A stretch of DNA of 52,690 nucleotides. It comes from CAYFUR01 sp964346275. Its GTDB lineage: Bacteria; Sumerlaeota; Sumerlaeia; SLMS01. The translations under genes and the position numbers were made by a program. Each line of letters starts with the position of its first letter. Positions within the stretch are counted from its first letter, which is position 1. Location of the stretch: contig CAYFUR010000012.1 of the NCBI GenBank assembly GCA_964346275.1, positions 1-52,690 on the forward strand, in the 5' to 3' direction. Positions 45,245-51,856 of this stretch are shown in pieces. The notes under the pieces are model-generated. The model was not told the origin of the DNA. It was given only the letters and a program-made list of their open reading frames with translations, and did no database searches.

Positions 45245-46083
45245 GGTATCTCCTCATAGAACCGCAATGGCAGTTGTTCGGACAGCTTGCCCGTCTCGGA
45301 ATCAATCACGGCTGCGGCATCCGTTATGATCAGAGGAAGACCGTATGGTTTCCGAGGATCGATGGAACGGGAATCCAGCCAATCCAGAAAACGATCCCAA
45401 TCATATTCCTTCTCACTATCCCGATCATTCGATCCGTGGAGGTTAATACATCCATTGCTGTCGTGATAGGACCAGTATTGCGTGATCGTGGGATGCAGGT
45501 AAGACTCCCGTTTCTGCATATATGTCTGCTCCACCTCGCCGATTTTCACGAAGGGGGTGCCGTGTTCCTTGCGGCCAAGGCTGGCATGGCGGAGGACTTG
45601 AGGGGATGAGAGTGCAATGGACCCGTCCGTACGCCCCCAGTCGGAAATCAGAAAGCAGCGGTTCCAGCCATCTCTCCAGACGTCCTCCGTGATTGTATAG
45701 ACGCCGGGAGGGACGCTCTTGTGCCCGAACAGCCGCTTTCCTTCGGCGGAAGAGGATATTTCCTTCGGCTGGGGAGGGCGTTCATTGGTTGTTGTCGATC
45801 TGCAAAGGAGTTCTTCCGTCTGTTTGACCCACGCGTCGTTTCTCTTCTGGTAAAGCGCGATTGGTGAATTGCGGTGAGGCAAGTCGTCGCTTTCATACTT
45901 CTTTTCCGGTTTCCGGCCGATCAGAAGCATATAATCCGCCTCCCAGGGCTCCGGGATTCGTTCCGTCAAAACGGCCTCTTCTTTGGATTCAAGATAGACA
46001 AGGACTCTTGGGAGGGCAAGAGCCGCCACGGCAACCGGCAGAAGCAGCAGGAACAGCTTGGGAATCCTAGCGAGCCGCCTCAC
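45241..46083 (-). CDS. YkuD-type L,D-transpeptidase-like protein
   Basis: 280 residues from a GTG with AGGAGG six bases upstream. An N-terminal membrane span (LFLLLLPVAVAALALPRVLV) anchors or exports it. The YkuD core follows: KSVPPGVYTITED near 122-134, and SNGCINLHGSN with the candidate nucleophile Cys212, matching the family pattern [ST]-x-G-C-x-N; His207 precedes it where the family has a conserved His. Family members crosslink peptidoglycan or attach proteins to it. It overlaps the small membrane-protein gene by 17 bases and the pseudopilin gene by four, so it belongs to the same transcript. Cell-wall attachment of the neighbouring surface proteins would fit but is inference. Confidence 0.8.
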   Translation of the reverse strand: MRRLARIPKLFLLLLPVAVAALALPRVLVYLESKEEAVLTERIPEPWEADYMLLIGRKPEKKYESDDLPHRNSPIALYQKRNDAWVKQTEELLCRSTTTNERPPQPKEISSSAEGKRLFGHKSVPPGVYTITEDVWRDGWNRCFLISDWGRTDGSIALSSPQVLRHASLGRKEHGTPFVKIGEVEQTYMQKRESYLHPTITQYWSYHDSNGCINLHGSNDRDSEKEYDWDRFLDWLDSRSIDPRKPYGLPLIITDAAAVIDSETGKLSEQLPLRFYEEIP

Positions 46084-46291
46084 CGCTGTCCTCCTGGCGG
46101 GACCCGCTTAACGGCTCCGTTTGTGCCTTGGCCTGCTCATTCTGCACGGCCTTCCTTCTCCACCTCCGGAGAAAGAAGCGCAGCGCAATGAGGAACAAAA
46201 CAACGCCAAGGGCTGTGATCCAGAGGAGCCTTGGCCCCCTTGTGGGGTCCGGCAACACCACTGCCCCGAATAGCAGAGAACCCTCCAGCAT
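46067..46291 (-). CDS. Small membrane protein of the duplicated cassette
   Basis: 74 residues, not recognised. A short hydrophobic start (MLEGSLLFGAVVLPDPTRG) is followed by one clear span (LLWITALGVVLFLIALRFFL), a basic stop (RRWRRK) and a hydrophilic tail. It begins one base after the stop of the anchored protein (46293) and overlaps the YkuD-like start. A truncated copy with a nonsense codon exists at 47709-47780 in the same position behind the second anchored protein, which supports this being a real gene. Confidence 0.7.
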   Translation of the reverse strand: MLEGSLLFGAVVLPDPTRGPRLLWITALGVVLFLIALRFFLRRWRRKAVQNEQAKAQTEPLSGSRQEDSGEAAR

Positions 46292-46292
46292 T

Positions 46293-47126
46293 TCAGGCCA
46301 TGCGCGACTTTCGGAAAATGACAAAGGCAATTCCCAGAACGATACAGCCAATCCCTCCCCAGATGAGGAAGGGCGCGAAGGATGACCCGCTGGCCCGGCG
46401 CTCCTCCACGGGCTGGACCCGCGCATCGATCCGGCGCTGCTGTTCCTCGACCCGCCGTTCCAGGCGCTCATCCATTTCCGGATTCGATGAAATCGCGTCC
46501 CGGCTGACCCGGATACTGTCAACGACATCACTTGCCATAAACCAACGGGGAAACAAATGGATCCGGCCTTCCTTTGATTCTACGAGAGGAAACTGGATCA
46601 GGTGCTCTTCGCCGTTGAAGGTCAGCACCGCAATGATGAATACGCCCACCCGTGATGCCGTTTCATTCACGATTTCTGGATAGTCTCGCATAAGAATTTC
46701 AGCGATTTCCGAATATTCTTCGCTTTCTCGATATTCAGGGAAGGGGAAAACTTCCAGCCTCGATTCGCCCACGGAGACCTGGACCCACCCAATATCCGGG
46801 GTCAGTCTTTGTTGGGCTTGTCCACTGAAGTAGATCTTCTGGTCGACCCCTGGCTCCAAACCGAGTGAGACAACATCATCTTTCGTCAGGTCGAAGTTCG
46901 AGTTATGAACCAAAGCCTGGCAAATGAGCGGAGCGAGGTTTCGCGCCACTTCCAGAAAAGGGTCTGTCTCCGATACATCTTCCGGACTGAACTCCGCCCA
47001 CTCGGCGAAGATATCCTTCTCACCGTCGATCGGTATGTAAGTTTCATTCTGAGACAAGGCTGGGGAGCTTGTCCCAACAAACATTAATAGAAAGAGAAGG
47101 ATTCCTGCCATTCTGCCATATTTCAT
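46293..47126 (-). CDS. Exported protein with C-terminal membrane anchor, copy 1
   Basis: 277 residues from the ATG at 47126, with GGAGG close upstream. Signal peptide (MAGILLFLLMFVGTSSPALSQ); mature start NETYIPIDGEKDIFAEWAEF; a middle domain (about 55-200) of mixed beta/alpha type; a charged helical stretch RLERRVEEQQRRIDARVQPVEER; and a C-terminal span (FAPFLIWGGIGCIVLGIAFVIF) ending RKSRMA. The predicted topology leaves the body outside the cytoplasm, anchored by its end. Paralogous to 47782-48612: N- and C-terminal parts are nearly identical, the middle is only about half identical. Third-last layout: Cys-rich gene upstream, small membrane gene immediately downstream. Function unknown. 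Confidence 0.8.
   Translation of the reverse strand: MKYGRMAGILLFLLMFVGTSSPALSQNETYIPIDGEKDIFAEWAEFSPEDVSETDPFLEVARNLAPLICQALVHNSNFDLTKDDVVSLGLEPGVDQKIYFSGQAQQRLTPDIGWVQVSVGESRLEVFPFPEYRESEEYSEIAEILMRDYPEIVNETASRVGVFIIAVLTFNGEEHLIQFPLVESKEGRIHLFPRWFMASDVVDSIRVSRDAISSNPEMDERLERRVEEQQRRIDARVQPVEERRASGSSFAPFLIWGGIGCIVLGIAFVIFRKSRMA
46979..47075. repeat. 97-base identical segment, copy in anchored protein 1
   Basis: Identical base for base to 48465-48561, including third codon positions. It covers the end of the signal peptide and the first ~30 mature residues. Confidence 0.95.
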
Positions 47127-47200
47127 AAGGCCTCCAACCTTTCTATGATCGATTCGATACATGCCCAGGTGGCTTGAATGCCGTATCGAGGACACCAGCC

Positions 47201-47497
47201 TCAACATGGTACGGTAATACTGCCCCACACACCTCCTTCGCACCAATCGCGGATTTCCTCTACGTACGGATCGCAATTCGGATACAGGCCTTGGGGAACC
47301 TGACACTTTACTGCGTTTGTGTGCGTAAGACATACAGTAACTTCGTCTCCTGGTTCGCAGGGTGAGCATACTTGCTGCGGTCCGCAGTCCTCAGGGACTT
47401 CACCGCAGTCTTGCTGGCATCCGCCGGCCGCTACGCCAGCCGACAACTGCACCAATCCTGCACTGATCAAAAAAGCTGCAAGGCGCGTCATTCGCAT
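47201..47497 (-). CDS. Small secreted cysteine-rich protein
   Basis: 98 residues, not recognised. Signal peptide (LAAFLISAGLVQLSAGVAAG), then ten cysteines at 27, 31, 38, 44, 47, 56, 65, 75, 86 and 98, the last being the final residue. The even number and close spacing suggest up to five disulfide bonds in an extracytoplasmic protein. GGAG lies about seven bases before the ATG. It is the first gene of the unit ending with the pseudopilin: the anchored protein copy 1 starts 74 bases downstream. It has no counterpart in front of anchored copy 2, so it looks inserted between the promoter repeat and copy 1. Confidence 0.7.
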   Translation of the reverse strand: MRMTRLAAFLISAGLVQLSAGVAAGGCQQDCGEVPEDCGPQQVCSPCEPGDEVTVCLTHTNAVKCQVPQGLYPNCDPYVEEIRDWCEGGVWGSITVPC

Positions 47498-47567
47498 AGC
47501 TGACTCCTTATCTTAGGATATTTTCCTAAACTCTTTGAGCTACGTCTTCAAATCAACATACCCAGGT

Positions 47568-47710
47568 CGTTTTGTCAATACAATTGAGCCTCGGAAGAAA
47601 CCTGATTTTGCCCCCCCCCTGTCCCTGAGAAACCATTCAGGCGTTCTGATCGTTCATTATTCTCCGGATGAAAAAGACTCTTTCATGGGTTGAATTTTTC
47701 TGGGTGATCT
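47568..47710. repeat. Direct repeat A (upstream region of the Cys-rich/anchored cassette)
   Basis: About 140 bases strongly similar to 48768-48907. Contains on the minus strand a conserved TTGACA (-35-like) inside TCAATTGTATTGACAAAACG, and a homopolymer of nine Cs (+ strand) where repeat B has six. A short stem near its end (ATGAAA/TTTCAT on the minus strand) has different sequence but pairing in repeat B (AAGAA/TTCTT). Confidence 0.85.
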
Positions 47711-47780
47711 AGATCAGCCTTGGCATCCTTGTGGGATCCCGCAACACCACTGCCCCGAATAGCAGAGAATCCCCCAGCAT
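47709..47780 (-). pseudogene. Truncated copy of the 74-residue membrane protein
   Basis: Begins one base after the stop of anchored copy 2, exactly as the intact gene does after copy 1. Its 23 codons (MLGDSLLFGAVVLRDPTR...) match the start of that protein; a TGG codon has become TAG, and similarity ends a few bases later where repeat A begins. A remnant, or possibly a very short peptide gene. Confidence 0.75.
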
Positions 47781-47781
47781 C

Positions 47782-48612
47782 TCAGGCCATGCGCGACTTT
47801 CGCAAAATGACAAAAGCGATCCCCGCGACTATACAGCCAACCCCTCCCCAGATCAGGTAGGGCACGAAGGACGTTCCGCTCGCCTGGCGCTCCTCGACGG
47901 GTTGGACGCGCGCATCGATCCGGCGCTGCTGTTCCTCGACCCGCCGTTCCAGCCGCTCTCTCACATCGGCCGGAACTGCGTCCCGGCTGACCCGGATTCC
48001 GCCCTTGGTATGGCCTCCTTCCATGAACCATCTTGGAAACGTATAAATTTCACCGGCTTTGGTCTGAAGAATCGGAAATTCGATGGGGAGCTGATCGCCG
48101 CCATAGGTCAGTACCTCGATCGTGAACATGGCAATGCGCACACCGCTTTCAGACATCAAGCCGGGAGCGTCGCCCTCCAGCTTAACGGCAAAATCCGAGT
48201 ATTTTTCACTCTTCTTAAATTCCGGCAATGGATATATTTCCAATCCTGAGCGCCTGATCGACACCTCGACCCACCCCAGCTCGGGCGCAAGCCGCTGCAA
48301 AGACTTGCCGCTGAAGTAACTCTTCTGGTCCTTTGCGGCCAGAATTCCGATGTCCGCAAGCTCATCCCTTGTTAGGTCGAAATCCGTTTCGTGCTGCATG
48401 GCGAGGCAGAGAAACGGGCCCAACTCTCTCGCCGATGCCAGGAGCGGACTTGATTCAGGAATTCCTTCCGGACTGAACTCCGCCCACTCGGCGAAGATAT
48501 CCTTCTCACCGTCGATCGGTATGTAAGTTTCATTCTGAGACAAGGCTGGGGAGCTTGTCCCGACGAAGATCAAGGCAGAAAAAAGGACGACCGCCGCGCT
48601 CACACTCTTCAT
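47782..48612 (-). CDS. Exported protein with C-terminal membrane anchor, copy 2
   Basis: 276 residues from the ATG at 48612, with GGAGG close upstream. Same architecture as 46293-47126: signal peptide (VVLFSALIFVGTSSPALSQ), mature start NETYIPIDGEKDIFAEWAEF, diverged middle (for example DLTRDELADIGILAAKDQKSYFSGK against DLTKDDVVSLGLEPGVDQKIYFSGQ), charged helix RLERRVEEQQRRIDARVQPVEER, and C-terminal span ending RKSRMA. The frame can be extended to 48759, but the earlier start lacks a signal peptide. It is followed by a broken small membrane gene, so this copy lacks the downstream partners of copy 1. Function unknown. Confidence 0.8.
   Translation of the reverse strand: MKSVSAAVVLFSALIFVGTSSPALSQNETYIPIDGEKDIFAEWAEFSPEGIPESSPLLASARELGPFLCLAMQHETDFDLTRDELADIGILAAKDQKSYFSGKSLQRLAPELGWVEVSIRRSGLEIYPLPEFKKSEKYSDFAVKLEGDAPGLMSESGVRIAMFTIEVLTYGGDQLPIEFPILQTKAGEIYTFPRWFMEGGHTKGGIRVSRDAVPADVRERLERRVEEQQRRIDARVQPVEERQASGTSFVPYLIWGGVGCIVAGIAFVILRKSRMA
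48465..48561. repeat. 97-base identical segment, copy in anchored protein 2
   Basis: Perfect match to 46979-47075; the flanking coding sequence on both sides is clearly diverged. Confidence 0.95.
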
Positions 48613-48695
48613 AAAGCCTCCCGTCCTCTCCTGGTCGACTCGTTGTAGAATCCAGATGCCCCAAACCGGAATCGCAAAAACCAGCCGCCGCATGA

Positions 48696-48734
48696 TGGGC
48701 TCACACCCACACGCTTTGGGTTTTTGACACCCAA
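48696..48734. other. Pair of small palindromic stems upstream of anchored copy 2
   Basis: TGGG/CCCA (48696-48709) and TTGGGT/ACCCAA (48716-48734, seven-base loop) follow each other, with the same TGGGT/ACCCA core. It may be a REP-like element or part of the mRNA leader; no other copy was found in the window. Confidence 0.4.
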
Positions 48735-48767
48735 TCTCAGTCACGGGAAGAAACAACACGTTTATAA

Positions 48768-48907
48768 CGTTTTGTCAATACAATTGACGCTCGGAAATAA
48801 CCTGATTTTGCCCCCCGTCCCTGGGAAATCATTCAGGCGCCCTGATCGTTCGTTATCCCCCGGATGAAGAATCCTGTTTCTTGAGTTGAATTCTTCTGAG
48901 TGGACTC
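48768..48907. repeat. Direct repeat B (upstream region of anchored copy 2)
   Basis: Similar to repeat A at 47568-47710, with six Cs in place of nine and the same minus-strand TTGACA. It lies about 155 bases before the copy 2 start, and so probably carries its promoter. Confidence 0.85.
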
Positions 48908-49050
48908 AGGAAGGGGCTCCGATCTCTTTCCAAGACCGCCTTCGCGCGCATGTGAATCCCGATCGGCAATCCCGCCTCCTGCATTCTTGAAGAATTGGAA
49001 AGCCAGTCTCTACTGATGTTCCTCGGAATACGTCGCCTTCTGGCCATCAT
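48853..49050 (-). CDS. Possible small basic protein (weak)
   Basis: 65 codons with an AGGAGA site nine bases before the ATG. The product is Arg/Ser-rich (MMARRRRIPRNISRDW) with no recognisable domain, and its end overlaps repeat B. The whole stretch 48908-49160 may instead be decayed coding DNA: other minus-strand frames are open for 30-50 codons without a start or family match. I see nothing else in it. Confidence 0.25.
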   Translation of the reverse strand: MMARRRRIPRNISRDWLSNSSRMQEAGLPIGIHMRAKAVLERDRSPFLSPLRRIQLKKQDSSSGG

Positions 49051-49163
49051 TCATCGTAGTCTCCTGGCGGCATGGATGGCCCGAAATGCTGACTTATTCA
49101 GCGGTGCCGATTTTGGGGAGCCGCTCTCAATGATTCGTGGACGAAGAAATCCTCCGCCTTTGG

Positions 49164-49200
49164 TAAAAAAAGAGTCCGGGCCGGTATATACCGGCCCGGA
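49164..49200 (-). terminator. Rho-independent terminator after the propeller-like gene
   Basis: A perfect 26-base palindrome (arms TCCGGGCCGGTAT) followed on the minus strand by CTC and a run of seven Ts. Confidence 0.92.
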
Positions 49201-49226
49201 TTTGAGCACTTAGCCGAGGGAGATCT

Positions 49227-50360
49227 TTAGCGATACATTTCCCAGTTGTTTACCGAGGTTACGCTTTGGTCCTCCACAAGCAGCCGGACCAAACCGTAGT
49301 TGCTGTTGGAAGGGGCGAGGAAGACCTCCGTCTCCGATGAATTGAGCGCGCGTGCCTTCATGCCACGCCAAACGGTGACCTCCAAGGCTCCGCCGCCCAG
49401 CGAAGAAGCCACATCGCTGAAGAGGATCTCCAGTGTTTCGGAGCCACCGTCCCAAACGACAACCGCCTCGGCTCTTTCATCGAACCCGAAGACATTTCCG
49501 TTTCCATCCACGTCCAAGCCGTGGAGATCCACACGGTCGCCTGTGGGAGTGGCGCTGTCGTCCCACCCCGAAATCTCGATGTCGACCGGGTCGGTGGAGC
49601 TGATTCCATCAAGACTGAAGAGTTCAAAGTTGTCGTGAGCGAAGACGTAGACAGTATCATCAGAGGTGTCCACGCCAATTGTCTCCGGCGGCAACTCTCC
49701 CGTTATTTGATCGCCGGAACCGGCCTGGGTGGCGTCCTGAAAATCGTCTACATCGAATAAATCAACGAACTCAGGGACGCTTTCGTTAAGATAACCGACC
49801 TTCGGTTCGCCGCCGACCAACACTTCGAATTCCTCGCCGAGCGCCCCGACGATGGTGCCGTCGCTCAAGATGTCATGGCTATTCCAGCCCTGAATCGAAG
49901 CATCCCGCAGGATGACGCTTGCGGTGTAGGGCGAGGCCGAAGTGTCAATGGCGAACACTGTCCATGGATCACCGGGAGAGACGGCGCCGATATCGCTGGA
50001 AAGCACGAGACGGTCGTTTACCGGATCGTAGACGAATTCTCCTGCGGTGAGCGTCAGGTTCCCGGAAAGACTGAGATCGCTTACGATGTCGACTTCCGAT
50101 TTCGTCCACAATCCAGACTTAGTATCCAGATCGATCTGACCCACAGTCAGGTCGCCGGCATTTTCATGAATCAGATAGACGCTGTTGGCGGGCCCCAGGG
50201 CAACGCCGGGGATGGAGCTGGTTCCCGTGACCGACAGAGCACTTTCGATTTCGGCAACGGTGAGAATTTCTTCCTCGACTTCCAGGCTGAATTGCGCGTT
50301 AGCGGGGACGCTGGCGGCCAGAAGGGTGGCGGCGAACGCGGATAGAGCTAGTTGTTTCAT
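49227..50360 (-). CDS. Secreted, propeller-like protein under Fur-box control
   Basis: 377 residues. Signal peptide (LALSAFAATLLAASVPANAQ), then a body rich in Asp, Val and Ser with repeating beta-type units (for example SVYLIHENAGDLTVGQIDL, DRLVLSSDIGAVSPGDPWTVFAIDT, DTVYVFAHDNFELFSLDG, DVDGNGNVFGFDERAEAVVVWDG). This pattern resembles beta-propeller proteins, with about six or seven units by eye; no enzyme motif is seen. Two cysteine-free halves and high acidity point to an extracellular, possibly calcium-binding protein. GGAG precedes the ATG by about 12 bases. The promoter region shared with the divergent pseudopilin has two Fur-like palindromes, so iron repression is likely. Closed by a strong terminator. 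Confidence 0.75.
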   Translation of the reverse strand: MKQLALSAFAATLLAASVPANAQFSLEVEEEILTVAEIESALSVTGTSSIPGVALGPANSVYLIHENAGDLTVGQIDLDTKSGLWTKSEVDIVSDLSLSGNLTLTAGEFVYDPVNDRLVLSSDIGAVSPGDPWTVFAIDTSASPYTASVILRDASIQGWNSHDILSDGTIVGALGEEFEVLVGGEPKVGYLNESVPEFVDLFDVDDFQDATQAGSGDQITGELPPETIGVDTSDDTVYVFAHDNFELFSLDGISSTDPVDIEISGWDDSATPTGDRVDLHGLDVDGNGNVFGFDERAEAVVVWDGGSETLEILFSDVASSLGGGALEVTVWRGMKARALNSSETEVFLAPSNSNYGLVRLLVEDQSVTSVNNWEMYR

Positions 50361-50382
50361 GCTGGGACTGACTCCTTTTCAT

Positions 50383-50401
50383 GATAATGAGAATTACTCT
50401 C
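50383..50401. promoter_or_regulatory. Fur-box-like site 1
   Basis: GATAATGAGAATTACTCTC matches 15 of 19 positions of the classical Fur box. It lies about 25 bases before the minus-strand propeller-like gene, over a possible -10 box (CATTAT on the minus strand). Confidence 0.65.
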
Positions 50402-50426
50402 AAATTCGACCAAGCGACTTCTAGGC

Positions 50427-50454
50427 TTGACGGCCAGCGTTCGTCAATGAAAAT
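50427..50454 (+). promoter_or_regulatory. Candidate sigma70 promoter for the pseudopilin gene at 50498
   Basis: TTGACG and GAAAAT are separated by 16 bases; the -10 box lies within Fur-box-like site 2, the usual geometry for repression by iron-bound Fur. Confidence 0.45.
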
Positions 50455-50465
50455 GATTTTCATTG
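50445..50465. promoter_or_regulatory. Fur-box-like site 2
   Basis: A perfect 10-1-10 palindrome with arm CAATGAAAAT; its core TGAAAATGATTTTCA matches 12 of 14 defined positions of the 7-1-7 Fur consensus. It lies 33 bases before the + strand pseudopilin gene. Confidence 0.75.
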
Positions 50466-50497
50466 TTGAACGTTTTTACTAGGAGCCCATACAACCT

Positions 50498-51166
50498 ATG
50501 CGCCTGCGCCAAGCATTTACCCTCATCGAATTGCTCATTGTCGTCGCCATCGTCGCCATTCTCGCGGCCATTGCCGTCCCCAATTTCCTCGAGGCGCAAG
50601 TTCGGAGCAAAGTTTCTCGCGTTCAATCCGACATGCGCTCTCTTTCTACTGCCATGGAGTCCTACCGGGTGGACAACAATCGCTACGCCCTCCCCTCGAA
50701 TGCTATCGGCGAAGGCATCGAGGATCCGGCCGACGATAACACCGTTTCCCCCTTCGAAACAAAGATTCCCATATTGCTCACCACACCGATCGCTTATATT
50801 TCCTCACGCCCGACAGACCCCTTCGTTAAGGTTCGAAACAGCGCTGAGCCGCCTCTCTATCACACCGTTACCCGGGATTTTGTGGATCTTAAGCACGAAA
50901 CAAGCTCCATCAACTGGAAGCTTTCCTGGTCGATTTTCTTTCTCGAAACCTTCAACGGCGAAGACCGATCGGACAACATTCAATACTGGTTTGGAAGCTT
51001 CGGGCCCGACCGGCAGCACAACGCCAACATCCCCCACGCTGCGGGGGCGCCGGACCTCGGTCCGCACATCCATGGAACCGGTGCCCTCTACGACCCTACC
51101 AACGGCACCATTTCCTCGGGGGATATTTTCTATTTCGGTCCGGGTTATGGCTTCCCTTTCAAGTGA
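50498..51166 (+). CDS. Pseudopilin (GspG-like prepilin), probably iron-regulated
   Basis: 222 residues. Very short leader MRLRQA|FTLIELLIVVAIVAILA: Ala instead of Gly at the -1 position of the prepilin cleavage site, with Glu at +5. PNFLEAQVRSKVSRVQSDMRS follows the helix. The C-terminal domain has FGSFGPDRQHN and LYDPTNGTISSGDIFYFGPG, the tail motif shared with the pseudopilins at 44603 and 51857. AGGAG lies about 12 bases before the ATG. A promoter overlapping a Fur-like palindrome precedes it. Assembly by a type II secretion system is expected from family; a role in iron acquisition is inferred from the operator only. Confidence 0.9.
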   Translation: MRLRQAFTLIELLIVVAIVAILAAIAVPNFLEAQVRSKVSRVQSDMRSLSTAMESYRVDNNRYALPSNAIGEGIEDPADDNTVSPFETKIPILLTTPIAYISSRPTDPFVKVRNSAEPPLYHTVTRDFVDLKHETSSINWKLSWSIFFLETFNGEDRSDNIQYWFGSFGPDRQHNANIPHAAGAPDLGPHIHGTGALYDPTNGTISSGDIFYFGPGYGFPFK

Positions 51167-51425
51167 CCGTATCCGGGAGTGGAAAGGGTAACAAAGCGGC
51201 CTCCTTAATCCTCGCTCCCGCATTCTTCAAGACCCAGGGGACCATTTCCAATTCTCCGCGATCCTCCGCCCACCGGGGTTGCGCGGGGACCGCTAAGAGA
51301 GAGCGCCGCTTTGTTCATGGCGGGCGTGGAATCCTTTTCCCCTTTGAAAAATGGTTTTTCGGAGAGGTGCGTCGTATGCTGGCTAACGAATGGGATAACG
51401 CCAATTTGGCGGAGAACGGCCGGGA

Positions 51426-51752
51426 ATGTCATCGCGAAGATTTCAAAGCCTCGATCACAGACGCGCGACGTTGTGGGCAGCCCTGTCCGATCTGGCCATG
51501 CTGTCGGCGGCCCTGCTCTTCGCGATTCACCCGGTGGTCCACGCCGATCATCATTCCCATGAGGAATGTGCGGTCTGCCATCTGCTGAAGGAATCCGGTG
51601 GCCAGGCCGCCCAGATTCCTGACAACTCTCTTTCCTCTTTGCCGGTTTTCTCGCTGGGCCCTGAAGCCGCCAGCGAGCCGATCCTCCAGCGCATTCCCCC
51701 GCGCGTCTCGCGGCCGCGCGGCCCGCCCGTCCTCCTCTCCTCCGCATCCTAA
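51426..51752 (+). CDS. DUF2946-like His/Cys-rich small membrane protein
   Basis: 108 residues. One hydrophobic span (LWAALSDLAMLSAALLFAI, about 17-34) is followed directly by a dense His/Cys cluster: His35, 39, 42, 43, 45, Cys48, Cys51, His52 (HADHHSHEECAVCHLL). Small proteins of the DUF2946 type with such clusters occur near metal-transport genes, and metal binding is plausible. The rest is Pro/Ser/Arg-rich. GGAG lies 12 bases before the ATG. It sits between two pseudopilin genes downstream of the Fur-like sites; co-regulation is possible but the 259-base gap before it (51167-51425, no gene seen) may hold its own promoter. Confidence 0.6.
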   Translation: MSSRRFQSLDHRRATLWAALSDLAMLSAALLFAIHPVVHADHHSHEECAVCHLLKESGGQAAQIPDNSLSSLPVFSLGPEAASEPILQRIPPRVSRPRGPPVLLSSAS

Positions 51753-51768
51753 ATCTCTGAATCCGAAT

Positions 51769-51820
51769 GGCCCAATCACCCGCACGGCGCCTCGATACGC
51801 CGAAGCGGGCCTATTGGGGC
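51769..51820 (+). other. Long nested stem-loop before the last pseudopilin gene
   Basis: Three stems nest around one loop: GGCCCAAT with ATTGGGGC (one mismatch), CCCGC with GCGGG, and GGCG with CGCC around CCTCGATA. It ends 36 bases before the pseudopilin ATG and has no T-run, so it is more likely a leader or processing structure than a terminator. Confidence 0.5.
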
Positions 51821-51856
51821 ATGCCGACCGTTTCTCAACGAGAGGAGAACACCCTC

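Noticed and set aside
46291..46531. Extended upstream start of the 74-residue gene, overlapping anchored copy 1
   Set aside because: The upstream part is an alternate frame of the anchored protein; the ATG at 46291 sits one base after that gene's stop and matches the remnant's start.
51767..51856. Earlier start for the last pseudopilin
   Set aside because: It would place a 30-residue extension inside the nested hairpin and make the prepilin leader abnormally long; the ATG at 51857 has a good ribosome site.
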